Source: Trachelipus rathkii (taxonomy: Eukaryota; Arthropoda; Malacostraca; Isopoda; Trachelipodidae). Taken from it: a DNA stretch of 30,619 nt. Where the stretch lies: the NCBI GenBank assembly GCA_015478945.1, contig JABUQX010061510.1:1-30619 (forward strand). Direction: 5' to 3'. This document shows, one piece after another, positions 1-11,769 of this stretch (positions are counted from its first letter, which is position 1; every line of letters begins with the position of its first letter). The notes below the pieces were generated by a model. The model saw nothing but the letters and a program-made list of their open reading frames with translations. It searched no databases and was not told the DNA's origin. The position numbers and the translations under genes were made by a program.

Positions 1-341
1 CGCGCAGTCTTTAAAAATCTCGACGATGAAAAGAGTCTTATTCTTAAATGGATTTTCCAACACATAAAGTTAGAGAGTGATTGCCTTGTGTGAACTTATT
101 GGCGAATTCGATAAACAGCTCTTCAGGCCGAGTTAATGTTTTTCAAGCTGGTGCCTATGCACTTGTATCGTCTTCTCTCGTCAATCGAGATGGTAAGGCG
201 ATTTTCAAATGTCTCAATAAACTTTCCCATCGATCCCTTGCTCGGTATAATCTTTATCACGTTAAATGAACTCGACATGACGATATTTCTCCCCCAATAA
301 TCCAAGCTTCCGTTTTTAAACGACTCGTCGCATCTCGCAAT
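1..341 (-). pseudogene. Coding-like broken frame running off the window edge
   Basis: Read on the minus strand from about 341 down to 1, one frame stays open for about 77 codons (stop near 123). After two closely spaced stops it is open again to the window start, giving two stops in about 113 codons. The first segment has an ordinary mix of charged, aromatic and aliphatic residues, including motifs such as DYWGRN and FIETFENRLTISIDERRR. The first in-frame ATG comes only after about 28 codons, so no clear start is visible. I do not recognise a family. It may be the decayed end of a gene lying mostly outside the window. A plus-strand frame at 81-269 overlaps it and is the weaker candidate. The assignment rests on low stop density and residue composition only. 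Confidence 0.22.
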
Positions 342-1149
342 TCGTCAAATATAATATAAACTCACTGTGGGAGGACTTCCGCTTCCCCTTAAACTCGCAG
401 AATCGTCGAACGTTTAGGAAACGGTCCTCTTCTCCTTCGAGCTTTCAACGAAAACGAATTGCACTAAATAGAGCTTATCTATTCCCGAGCGTTAACGAAT
501 ACTCTTCGTAATCACTACCATTTTTTCATCTTTTCATAGTTTTCGGGGAAATTTCTGAATCGATGACGACTGAGAAACGATCTTCAGTTAAAATTCTTAA
601 GGGAATCTGATTTCCGTTTTAAAATTGCGCAATTGTTGCGAACGGGGACGCCACGCAGTAAAGAGAGTCGCTAATTGCATCCACAGACGTGAAGAAATTC
701 AGCTTTCTTTTATCTGCATGCCTTGATATGAACTTACAATAAATTGACGTCTATCGAAATTTTTTAATTTCTAGTTTTTTTCGTTCACAACTCCATGCCT
801 CTTTAATATATTACAAAATTTAAAATAATAAAAATATCTATAATCAAAGGGATTAAAATTTCAGTTTAAAATAAATAAAAAATGTTTTCGTTCATTTATA
901 AGTATAATTTTTAAATTTTTTACATCATTAATATATATAAGTCGGGCGCAACGAACTCAAACGCGAAAGAAGAGAAGGAGGCGTGAAAATTTCTTCCCAA
1001 AATAAAGAATTATTTAGAACATACCCATTTGTTGCCACGCTAAATCTTCAAATTCTGCACATGGGCAGAATCTTTCACGAGGTTTAGCCAAGAAATTCTT
1101 CTAATCGAAAGAAAGATCTCAGTCGATATTGAGCCCAAAGTAATAGCCC
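342..1149. other. Non-coding stretch with an AT-rich tract
   Basis: No sustained open frame is visible on either strand. Positions 795-945 form a strongly AT-rich tract of short A- and T-runs ending in an ATATATATAA run. The rest is mixed composition with frequent CpG, so there is no sign of heavy CpG methylation decay. Confidence 0.5.
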
Positions 1150-2852
1150 GTGGCAGCCACAACCACCGACACCCGTCGAGCTACTCACGACCATGTCTTC
1201 GATAATAAAGCCCCCCCCTTTGATACCTTGACGGAAATAAAGAAAAGACATCAATTAATATTAGAGATAAAAGATTACGAATTGTTTTGTTTGAAATTTG
1301 TGGAAAGGAAAAACTATTTAAAATACGATAAACAATCCTCATTCTTAGTTAATATCTTCGACATTGTCACGAACTAAGAAAAAGTTTAAACAAAAGTATT
1401 TGAAAAATAAACCACGACTTGATATCTCAGCAATAAGCATATATCCCGGTTCGTATTTCAGTCCGCATCGGAAAATCATGTTACTCTACCAAACAAAAGA
1501 AAACTAATTTTTTACGTTGATAGCATATTCTTCGACACCGCACCAATTGGCGTTTTAGAAATTAGTGTTATCGGCTAAGCATCGATCGACTCTACATTTC
1601 GAAAGAATCTCTATTAACCGAAGGTTGAGAGAAAAAGATGACTTATTGCAGTATCAAGCTTAGAGCAACAAAAAGATAACGAATTAATATTGGAGCGCTT
1701 GTAAGCCGCATTTCCCCAATTACAGATCGGTCATCGAAAAAAAGCGCGCCAAAAAATGAATACAATTTACCTAAGACTAAATCGAATCGATCTTAGTTAA
1801 TTGAACCTTATTAATAAGATGAATATTCTTAGGCTAACGGAAACATTGCCCTACCACTTTACGGGTGTAAACGGCTAAATATTCAGAAAAATATTGTGAA
1901 ATGATAAAGGGATGGCAAAAGCTGGCTGCAGCACTACCGAATCTGCGCAATATTAACTTGCGAATACTCGGGTCTGATCGGTTACTGCATCAGATCAGCG
2001 CGACTACGAATTGGGAATGCGGCGCTGGAATTAATCGATTCCATTATCAAGCGCGCCAAACGACCGCGATATTAGAAAATGGTGACGCCAATATCTAGCG
2101 ATAAAGCAATGAACGCGGAAGAGGGACAATACGTTGACCGTTGCTTTTTCAGTCAAGATCTAGAGCCCTAAACCCATCTATTCGTCCACGCGGGAGTTGA
2201 TCGGTTCGAAAAAAAACCAAAAAAGTCCTATCGAGAAACGGTTTCAGACGAACTCGACTCTAAGAATGGCAATTCAATAAAGAGACCCATAACAACCTTA
2301 CCAATAAAAGATTTTCTGTTCGAAAGAATTTTAAGTGGTTGTCATAATGTCACTCGGCGTCATAAGCGGTGGAAAACTGTTTCTCTCAGTTCACTATACT
2401 GAGCAACCTGACGAACAAACAAATACGTAGTGATGGAGCGGATACGCACGAGTAATTAAAAATTTCCGTTGATCCCCGATCTCTCAATCATTGCTAACCC
2501 AGCTAAAACCCTAGCCACCCTTCAAAGCAACAATACGAATCGATGGTACACAGCAGCCTTAATCATTAGACGTTTGAGGGTCGATATTCCCAGAAAAAAA
2601 GCGTTCGATAAATTTTATCACGGAGATCGGAAAGAAGCGTTGCGTCAAACAGGGATTTATCTGATTGGATTGTGCATGCAGTAATTCGAAGACGTTATTG
2701 CAAAAGCGTTGTTGAATTAACTCCGTGGGACTAGTAATCAAGATTCCGAAATCTATCTTCTATCTGAAGAATTGAAATTAAAACTTTCAAACGAAATTAA
2801 TTCCCCCGTATCGAAATCAATCAGTTTGCTTGTAGATATGGATCGACTTTGA
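1150..2852 (+). pseudogene. Decayed plus-strand coding sequence with shifts of frame
   Basis: Several open segments follow one another on the plus strand. In frame 1 there is an open segment of 75 codons at 1,150-1,377, a 51-codon segment at 1,423-1,575, and further open pieces to about 1,875. In frame 3 the sequence is open from 2,079 to about 2,400 (107 codons, one internal stop at 2,169). It then continues, with stops at 2,400, 2,409, about 2,457, 2,682 and 2,718, to a last stop at 2,850. Frame 2 is also open at 1,871-2,095. The residue mix looks protein-like (for example KRKLIFYVDSIFFDTAPIG in frame 1), but I recognise no family. The switch between frames 1 and 3 near 1.85-2.08 kb would need at least one indel if this was one gene. 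It could equally be two relics or chance open frames in a moderately GC sequence. Confidence 0.28.
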
Positions 2853-4736
2853 TCCAAATTTAGAATTATAAACTCGATTATAATTTTCTTTATGCGTATA
2901 GTTTTGCATCTATGCCTTATCAAAAAAAGTTGATTTTTAACTAGTCTATACACCACAACCACCAGCTTTTATCAAAATCGAGTAACACATAGTCAATGCA
3001 ATCACCAACAATCACAAAATATACAGCTAACAAAACTGCAACTACGCATGAAGCTACTCCACGTACATACATACCTCGCCCTACTTCAACCCCCCTAATC
3101 CTATTAAACAACCATTATATTGACAAAACATAATCTCCCTGACGTTTTCTGTCTTCCCATGAGAGTATAAAACATCCGTATAATGTATAGTTTGAGATTT
3201 ATTTTTTTATTCAATAATTTTTAAAACAGAAACATAAACATAAAATAAATAGAATACAAAAAATAACAGAAAAACTATATACTCCGATATACAATTATAA
3301 AAATATATAATATAGAAAGAATAAAAAGTAATGCAAGCAGCCTTTTACTATTTAACGAGCCATCCCCATGCAGTTGCATCTCATACCCGTTACTGTCGAC
3401 ACACAGACAAACAGAAGGAGTGTAAAAAAGCACCATAAACCATATACTGAGATTCCGCAACAAGGAAGTAAAACTAGACTATATAGCTTACCGCTACGAT
3501 CTCTGTCTGATCTAAAACACTCTTTCTATCCAGTGCTTACTTACACATGCCTCATATCTTGACAAAAGCGTCACCAGAAAAAACTAATCCTCCCCGCAGA
3601 CCGTTGACAATATACTGCACCAAAAAAAAAGATTAAGAACTGACCATTTTAAGCAGACGCGCGAACGCCGACCGAACATGTGCCCAGCTTGAGATACGAC
3701 TGCCCACCAGTAACGCCACTGCCTTCCCCAAAGCCGCGAAGAACAAAAAAAGTCCGCTAGCTTGGATAGCCCACCAAATTCCAGAATTTGTGATCTCTGC
3801 GGTATGAGAAAGTATGAGTTTCAAATATCTCGAACAACAATTGTGGCAGCCAGTATTTGCCCAATCACTTTAGTATCATCTCCCTGAAAGACCTTAAACG
3901 GTTCAGAGAAAGAACAATTTCATACAATCAACTTATCCCGTGCCACACTTCCCCTATATAACCCTCTCCAGCCATGCGCTACAGATTATTTAGATCGCAC
4001 ACCCCCTCTGTCCCCCGCAACCCTATTTCCCGTTCATCCCCACAACACTCTCGCTCCTGCGCAAATTTAAATAAATATTAATACCGACAGATGTCTCGCC
4101 TCCTACACGATTGATGTTTCAGATTAGTCAAAGACTCTACATGAAAATGACGAAATTGCGCTTTATGACAATAAGTTCCGTTTGAAAAAAATATTGTTAT
4201 TCAGATGATAGGCGATCCGGACCATGCGGCCTTTTACGATCTCCCGGTATACCACCTAAGACAATATCAGAAATTGATTGATAAACAACACATTTCGGAA
4301 ACTTTCTCGACGTAATTCATCTTTCAAATCGAGACCGGATACAACATATCGACCCCATATAGATCTGCTTGAATGTATTTAGTGCAACATTATGCCTATG
4401 TTATGTCCACAACTTTAGCCAGTAGAAAAAAAAGGAGGAAAAGCTTGATGAAATCACGAAATGTTTTCAGAAACAGTAGATCTTTCACCCTAGAACGAAA
4501 AACTATTACGAAATTGTCATCGAAAAAAATTCTTAAATATTAGGAATTTATTAAACATTCCGCACGATATATCTTCTAGTGAAACATTACTTTCGGTCGT
4601 TAAATCAATACGTAACTATCTCGTCGGTATTGCATTGAACCTCCACTGGACAATGAGTGCCGTCCTACGACGGATGGCAGCCTGAACAATAATCTTCTGC
4701 GATTAAACGCTCCCAAACAAAACTTTATCGTCGCGA
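2853..4736. other. Gene-free A/C-rich stretch
   Basis: No gene can be supported. An AT-rich tract lies at about 3,175-3,345. From about 2,990 the plus strand is rich in A and C and poor in G. A 63-codon minus-strand open frame at 3,633-3,824 has a hydrophobic stretch (GLFLFFAALGKAVALLVG) but begins at TTG and has no continuation. I treat it as unproven. Confidence 0.45.
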
Positions 4737-5417
4737 TTGAACCAAGCTTCAACAACCCCCATACCGCGCGCTAAAGGCAAGATGGTAAAACCATTCGATT
4801 TCACGATTACTTTAATCGTTCCGTATCTCGTTACGCACGACTATTACACAGATTTAGAAAAAATCTTGAAGCGACCATACTCGTTCTCCGACCGATGTAA
4901 TGAATTGAGGACGGAAAGAAAATCGAAAAGAATAGGAACTACTTTATAGCGCACCATGACGATCATAAGCGAAGATCTCGCTAAAATCCGCCCCCAGCTC
5001 CACTCGCCCACTCTAGCCCGATGATTCTTACAGGACTATTACGAAAAAAATTTTATGATTTTGTCCAAAATCATCAAAAAAATGCGGTCTCAGTTTATAG
5101 AAATATAGAAAGACAAATTTTTTTCCAAGTTTTAATGAATTGAAACTCTGCATTTAAGTCAGAGCTAATGGTTACTGCTTTGCGAACCATTCTACCCCCC
5201 CATCCCCACCCATGATAACCCAAACCTCATTCGTCATATGCCTACTTTCAATAACATGAGCCCAACGAAATTCTCGTATCGAATCCTTATCCAATGGAAG
5301 ACGGGCGAGAGCAGGAACCACCATTTCTGGACCCGCGAGAAATTCTAGAATAACAATGTGTTGCCTCTATTCCCGATGCCTTTGACCTAAAATAATCTAA
5401 TTTATGAAATGCGATAG
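4737..5417 (+). pseudogene. Coding-like plus-strand frame with several stops
   Basis: One plus-strand frame is open for 70 codons at 4,737-4,946, then continues with the same phase to 5,417. Individual open pieces reach about 60 codons, as at 5,163-5,347. Eight in-frame stops fall over about 226 codons, somewhat fewer than the base composition would predict by chance. The first piece starts at TTG, and an internal methionine in the KGKMVKPFDF motif could be an original start. No family is recognised. Part of the apparent openness may come from the A/C-rich composition, in which stop codons are scarce. Confidence 0.18.
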
Positions 5418-7064
5418 CTCGACCACCTATCCCCTCTAGAACGCCTAAATAGTCTCTTCTAATACCACGACGAACATTTCACCCCATGAGTTTACGCACA
5501 CAGCCGACACACTCTGTGCGCCCTCCATCTACAAAAGTCATCCTACCATCGCTAACCAACAGCGCGAACGTGCCCACCGCCCATCCCCATACCAGAATAA
5601 TCTAACGTACGACAAGCCCATTTCTCATCTTCTTATAACGACTGCAGATCTACTACAATTTTAGACTATCTTATGTTCCACTCCGACACGTTGAACTACA
5701 AATTTTTGATTATTATCTAAGATCCCCAATCAAACAAAACCTATATGTTATGTTTTACCAATTATATGATGGCATTTTTAAGGATAACTATCGTGGTCCC
5801 TACAAAAACACATTTTATCACAACAAAATTTAAATTCCTTTTTCTTTCGCGCAGACGCTTTTTTCTACTCTATTAATTTTTTTATTAACAAATTCAATAC
5901 CAGCTATGAATGTTCCCCCGTATTTGCCCGCCCCCGACCGAAGTTCCCCAAGAAAAGAAATCCAGGTCTATCCCCCATATTAAACCTTACCCTATATTAC
6001 CCCCAGATACCTTTGTTGCCCTGAAAAATCCACAAGAAAATTTTCCCAAACATCCATTTCCCTGGGGTATAACCCCTAGAATAGCAATAATCTTACTATA
6101 GTGCCGAGCCAAGATGCCCTTACGTAATTTTTGAAATATTTTTAAAATATCGACTTTGAAAATCTTTTTGCCAGGCGTTCATGTTCTATAAGAAAGACGA
6201 ACAACAACAAAACGACAACGACCTTCAACACCAAATATAATAGACCTATTCTCCGTAAAGACCTTTATAACTCCTAGCTATAATTTACCAAAAATTCCTT
6301 TGAAGAGGATTTACCAATCTGTACTTATGGAAGAATATTTACGTCTAGTATGAGGACTCAAATACTCTTCAGAATTAGTACCATTTTTTATTTATTATTA
6401 AGAAAATGAAAATTCATTTCTCATAATTTATTCAAGTAAATTTAGTACTTCTGAACCGATCTAACAGAATTTAGAATAACCCATTAATTTAATATTTGTG
6501 TGTTCTCTGCCACTTTTACAAAACCCAATAGTATTTAAATAATTTTAGGTCTCATTCCATTGTATAATTATTAATTTATATAGCCTGAATATCCCTGGAA
6601 ATAAAAATACATATCTGCAGGACTTTCCATCTATGATGACTTGACGAACACAGTCTACGGATTGACGAGCACACAGGTATTTATTACAAGGAGACCATAG
6701 AAATCACAACGCCAGCGCAGCTACGATTTAGCGCCACAGATAAAACGGCCCTATTTACCTATGTATCCATTCTCAAAATCCTGAGCATATACGAAAACAC
6801 ACGAATCCCTAAAATACGAGCGTGATTGAGAAATGAAAATGTATTTTTAAATTTTTTTTTTTTGGAATGGAGCTGATAAAAGGGATATTAAAAATTATAT
6901 AGTCTATTTGACTATACTATATTATTATTATTACTTACATTATCATCACTTTATATTACATCAGAATATTATTACTTAAATTATATATATTATTATTATA
7001 TTATTATAACATCATTAAATATAATGTTTCATATATATATTGAAAAGGTCAATCAATTAAATAA
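5418..7064. other. C-run-rich then AT-rich spacer
   Basis: Runs of five to seven C are unusually frequent between about 3.9 and 6.1 kb, for example near 5,192, 5,914 and 5,930. A proline-rich ATG-started frame of 63 codons at 5,910-6,101 sits in this C-rich DNA and is probably a by-product of it. A 12-base T-run occurs at 6,852-6,863. From about 6,870 to 7,060 the sequence is almost pure A and T. Confidence 0.45.
6898..6916. repeat. Inverted repeat, 7-bp arms, 5-base loop
   Basis: TATAGTC at 6,898-6,904 and GACTATA at 6,910-6,916 are exact reverse complements around the loop TATTT. The hairpin lies at the left part of the AT-rich block that extends to about 7,060. A 7-bp arm in AT-rich DNA may be chance. 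It is listed because similar structures border other AT-rich blocks in the window. Confidence 0.5.
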
Positions 7065-7400
7065 ATCAAATCTATTCTCTTCCTTTCCTACGCGGCTATT
7101 ATCTCAGCTGATTTTATATATGCCGATGGCCAAGCACTAAAGAAAAAAGCAAAAAGAATGACAAAGAGAAAGAAATGGGTCTATTTACAGACCTCTTTTA
7201 GACGCACGTCTCAAACCGCTATGGTTCTGAATATTTCGATATCCTCCAAATTCAGACCTTTGCCTATTATATTATACCGGTCAAAACTCCTGTCGAACAA
7301 CCTCCCAACTCCAGACAGTGTGCGCGACGTCTTTAGTTTGTTTCTCGCTGCCTGCTCTAGTCAACTGTCTCGCCTCTTCTCTCACATATTTTATTTCTGA
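7065..7400 (+). CDS. Possible small ORF or relic, 80 codons from ATG
   Basis: The frame is open for 111 codons from a stop at 7,062 to the stop at 7,398-7,400. The first ATG is at 7,158 and gives 80 residues beginning MTKRKKW. Upstream of that ATG the open frame reads like a hydrophobic leader followed by a lysine-rich stretch, but it lacks a methionine. The frame may therefore be an amino-terminally broken secreted or membrane protein. The product is basic and Ser/Leu-rich, and no family is recognised. It sits immediately right of the 6.87-7.06 kb AT-rich block. It could be a chance frame. Confidence 0.18.
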   Translation: MKSILFLSYAAIISADFIYADGQALKKKAKRMTKRKKWVYLQTSFRRTSQTAMVLNISISSKFRPLPIILYRSKLLSNNLPTPDSVRDVFSLFLAACSSQLSRLFSHIFYF

Positions 7401-8370
7401 ATCCAGTATTTAGTGTTTCAAATATAAAGATTCTCTCAACAGTTTTTTTTTCCAATTTTCACTTTACGCAATACCTTCCGATAAATAATAATACACGATA
7501 AAATTATGTACCAGGATTATCTAAAGAAAAACAACACTACAAGATAAATAACAAGAATAATAATAGTACCTATCACCACCTTATATAAGATAACTCAATC
7601 TCAGTAATTACCTATTACATTCCAACAACGACCCCCAGTCCACAAATGATACTGAGCCAGCACATCCATACCGTACCCACACAAACAATCTCACATCAAG
7701 CAATTATAATAAGCCAACAAAGTACCACACAAGTAACAAGCATCATATCACAAGATAGGTAGATTATCTTTCGACACAGTACTAACACCTTCACCAAACC
7801 GGCTTACGACATAAAAATCAACAAATCATATACAACATCAGTGAGAGCTCTTACACAATCGTCCACTCCACATCAAGTACTCCACACCGCCACCATCTTA
7901 AATACGCCCAGCAGATTAGCAAGTGAATGTTCATAAATATCTAAATACCACTAATAAATCATCCAACCAAACTCATCATACCACACTTTCTACATCAATA
8001 ATCAACAACCGAAGGTGACTGACATCTCCCATAGTTTCTCAACTTACTTCTTACCTAGACAATTTCATTCGGTTAATCCAACCAGTCACTACACACACAT
8101 TATCGCGTACTAATCATCTCAATAAAACCAATAACGCCACGTGCCAACATTCTAGACTAAAACGCCCTATATAGCATCTCCTCGTAGATCCATAAAATTT
8201 CCTACAGAAGCCTCCTGCCCCTTGATACCGAAACCTCTCATGTTGTAGTTATTCCGATGTAAACGTAAGATCACAACCTCATATCGCCTAGACAAACACT
8301 TATAACACATACCAACTTATATTCAGTCGTGTATACATATGTCGAACTATCATATCTCTATCTCTTCCTT

Positions 8371-8440
8371 AGTCCGTGGTCGTGGCGTCGTAGTGGTCGG
8401 GGGTCAGCGCGTCTACAATGGTTGTTGTCTAGAGTCGCCA
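8371..8440. other. G-rich islet inside the G-poor block
   Basis: Hand count of 8,371-8,430 gives 24 G in 60 bases, against about 3-6 per 60 in most of the surrounding lines. The islet contains GTGGTCGTGGCGTCGTAGTG and a GGGGG run. No ORF, tRNA or repeat identity could be recognised. Confidence 0.4.
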
Positions 8441-9961
8441 TAGCTTCATTCTCTATTATACCTATAAGATTGATCCGGGAGTTTTGTAATTTAGAGAAGT
8501 AGAAGATGCGAGAATAGTACCTTATATCCATTACCTAAGACCACCTACATAACCTTATGACTACACCACATGACGTCTCTGCGACGTTCTGAACAGCCGA
8601 ACTATAAAGGCCAGATTCACCAGATACATTTATATGCTATTCAGCAATCGAAAGTCCATGCATTACTATGAACAAAATCAACATCTTATAACAGAGCACC
8701 TCCTCGACTAATCGTCGAATATCTCCATTGTATCTTATAACCTCAACTCGTCTCCCTATTACCACTCTAAACCTATCCGCAACAATATCGTCTTGACACC
8801 CACCTCTTCTTCTTACACCTACCACACCGCTATCTTCAAGTGTATCTTCTATCTCTGTTCACAACTCTGCATGAATCCATCGGACTCATCGCCGTCCTAA
8901 TCACACTTCTCTTAATAACACTCTTCATGATTGCTACTCCAATGACCAATACTCTCAGACACAATCCCACAGTATAATAATGGATATTAGCATCCTTCAC
9001 TTCCTACCTTCCTTTACTCCCTTTACTCCACTCGGTTACTCTGACCTCAACATAAAACACTGACTGCATAGCCTCTCACACATCTGACAGCGCTCACATA
9101 TTATCTCACATAACACATACTAGTCCCAGCGATCTAACACCACCTTCTCACACACAGGATTCCTCTACACCACGCTGTCGAGCACTGCACACACTCCGGC
9201 TATCTGCGCGAGCGGCATCCATCGCAATCCCATGACCCCTAGCACACTTCACCACACATCATTATCCTTCACAGCACTCATCATCGACCTACACTCCATA
9301 CGACTACCGCATATTTCTTCTCACAGAGCGCTTCAGACACATCGCTATTGCTTACATACAAGCCACACCCCCTAATGCGCGACCGCTCGAACCATCACCA
9401 CCTTGACCGCATTTCGAACACGTGAGCTTCTTATATCCGAGTCTTAACGTGTAAATTTGCTAGAGCTGTACGAAATTCCCATGTGTAAATGCCTCTAATC
9501 AACTGAACACAACAAACACGGCTCAATATATTCTTGCGCCTCAAATCCAATCACACTAGAGCACACGATCAACCCTAACTTTCAACCTCCGACCGACACC
9601 CATACTGTAACACACAAATCTCTTAATCTGAGCCAAGAGCACACGCATCAACAGGTCCAATTACTCATAAGCATAGCACAGAGACCAACATAAGCCTGGC
9701 TCCTTCATGAGGGCACAACACGAACAACATAGTCTCCTCACCTATGATGTTCACCAGAGCTATACAGCCTCATCGCGCACCTCACACACAGATCTCTCTC
9801 GCTACTACAACAACTCGCACTAGCAGCGTCTCACTTCCACACACACACACCACTCGTCTTCAACCGACCACACACAACACACAACTCAGCCACACGTCTA
9901 CTCTCTCATATAAGTGAGCTACATCGACGAACAACAAACAACACTGCTGCTACGATATCTT

Positions 9962-10140
9962 CGTTCTTATACTTTTTGTTAGCGCAGCGTCAGAGGATAA
10001 CTTTTTTAAATTTTAGCTGGGTTCAGCCGAAACCGTGTTTGTTCTGTGTCATCGTGGCTGAGTATGAAGAAATCAGCTGAAGAAAAAATCTAGAAATTAT
10101 TCGTTTAACGCTGTGTTGATACACCGACTTTTCATGCTCG
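9962..10140. other. Balanced-composition islet inside the A/C-rich block
   Basis: About 180 bases with ordinary G content (17 G in 10,021-10,080) and T-runs interrupt the G-poor tract with fairly sharp edges. It contains short inverted pieces such as GCTGGGTTCAGC. It has no long frame and no complete RNA polymerase III promoter. It may be an inserted fragment or a conserved element spared from whatever process shaped the surrounding DNA. Confidence 0.4.
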
Positions 10141-11769
10141 CCAGTACCAACACAATCATAACACGACCCGCTACTATGTGACCTACACCCTCACCTCGCT
10201 GCTGAAGCTTCCTATGCCCTCCTATCAACATGCACATCCATGATCCGCATATACGACTCGCAAACAACTAACTCACTACTCCATCTTATTCTGACGACTC
10301 CAAGCTCGTTATTCCCTGCCTTCTGGAAAATGTTCCAACCTACTGCAAATTACACATATCAAGATGGGTGAAAGTCCTTCTCTCTAGGATAGCTCTATTA
10401 GTAATTGTACATCTTCCTTCTAGAATACCTAACACTACAGCAGCACTATCTCAAGACACCGTCGCCAGCATCCTAGCGAGAGTCAATTACTCACCGACAA
10501 ACATAACATAAGTTTCGAACCTTAATGTTTTTGAGAACACTTCGCGTCGTCATTTCGAACGTATTACAGTACTTTTATAAACATATATAACTCTCCTAAC
10601 AACGATACCGAACTCACACTCCGACATAGTCTCAGATTAAATCACCAGCACCGAAACGTCCCAGATCCCTCCTACAACACCTTCGCTCCAGCGCGTAGAT
10701 CAGCCTACGAGCCTATACGCATATGAGTCCTGCTCTCAGCACTTGAAGTACTGACTCATTCTATCACCATTCGATCTCACACGCACTCAGCAGACCGTTC
10801 GACACAGTCAACACTCGACACTACACTCCTACCGAACCTCTAACCGGAGGTGTGCTGATTATTGCCATCTTGATGCCATACGAACCCAGCCCTAATACAA
10901 GCAGGAACCCTATGCATCATTTAATCTCTATAAGTACTGTCCAGATATTGTGGCTGACCGTTTTCACACCTCACACTCCTAATTATCTGCGCTGACCCGT
11001 GCACTTCAGCTACTCAAACCTCAACGTTTTCCTGCCCCTATGTGCTACGTTCTTCTCATCGGCCGAGTCAATCGCATACAACCACTCTATACCCGCTTCC
11101 TCTGTGAACATCATAAGTACGTAAGATAAACATTGAGCAGCGCACTCCACCTGAGCAAGCTATCCCTCTTCACATAGCTGCTACTATGCATATCTACTAG
11201 TTTATTACTATGCTCCTTCAATCGCGTCCGTCGTCTCTACTCATACCACGCTATATTCCCAACAGGATGTAGCCAAACACCTAGCCAAGATCGACTTCAG
11301 ATAAATATCTCGAAGCTGACATAGTCCAGATACTGACTTCTAATACCTATACACTCTCCTCCCTCACACTATACCCTAGCTACTCTCGCGAACCCACTAC
11401 ACATCACGTCCCTACCCACAGCATCTTATCTCGAAGCGTGCATATATATCGCGTAACTCGACCTCACGCTCGATCATACAATAGTCTACCCCACTCACAC
11501 ATCGCTTTCATCACCACCATGGCACTCGTTTCCTGCTTTCCCCTTGCAACGAGGCACCACGCGCCGGCACAACGACTTCAAGCCGCCGCTACCTCTTTTC
11601 TTTAATAGTAGATAGAAAGCAGAAATAGAAGCAAAGAAGAGAAAAACCCTATAATCAATTTTGGTCCTGCCATACAATACCTTCTTATATCGTTCGTACG
11701 GTCCTTCTAATCATCTCACCAAAACCAAATGATGCCTCAATCTGGCTCCATCAACATCTGTATGACCCT

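Larger units (their letters stand above)
7401..11769. other. G-poor, A/C-rich gene desert
   Basis: Over more than 4 kb the plus strand is dominated by A, C and T with very little G. Hand counts: the line 9,241-9,300 has A19 C24 G3 T14, and the line 9,841-9,900 has A22 C27 G4 T7. CA/CACA motifs are abundant but do not form a clean tandem array. No ORF of note occurs. A 62-codon minus-strand frame at 8,637-8,825 is Val/Arg/Gly-rich, as expected from the G/T-rich complementary strand. Two islets of contrasting composition at 8,371-8,440 and 9,962-10,140 are listed separately. Confidence 0.6.

Noticed and set aside
3633..3824. Hydrophobic minus-strand frame of 63 codons
   Set aside because: It starts at TTG, has no upstream or downstream continuation, and a neighbouring phase is open as well.
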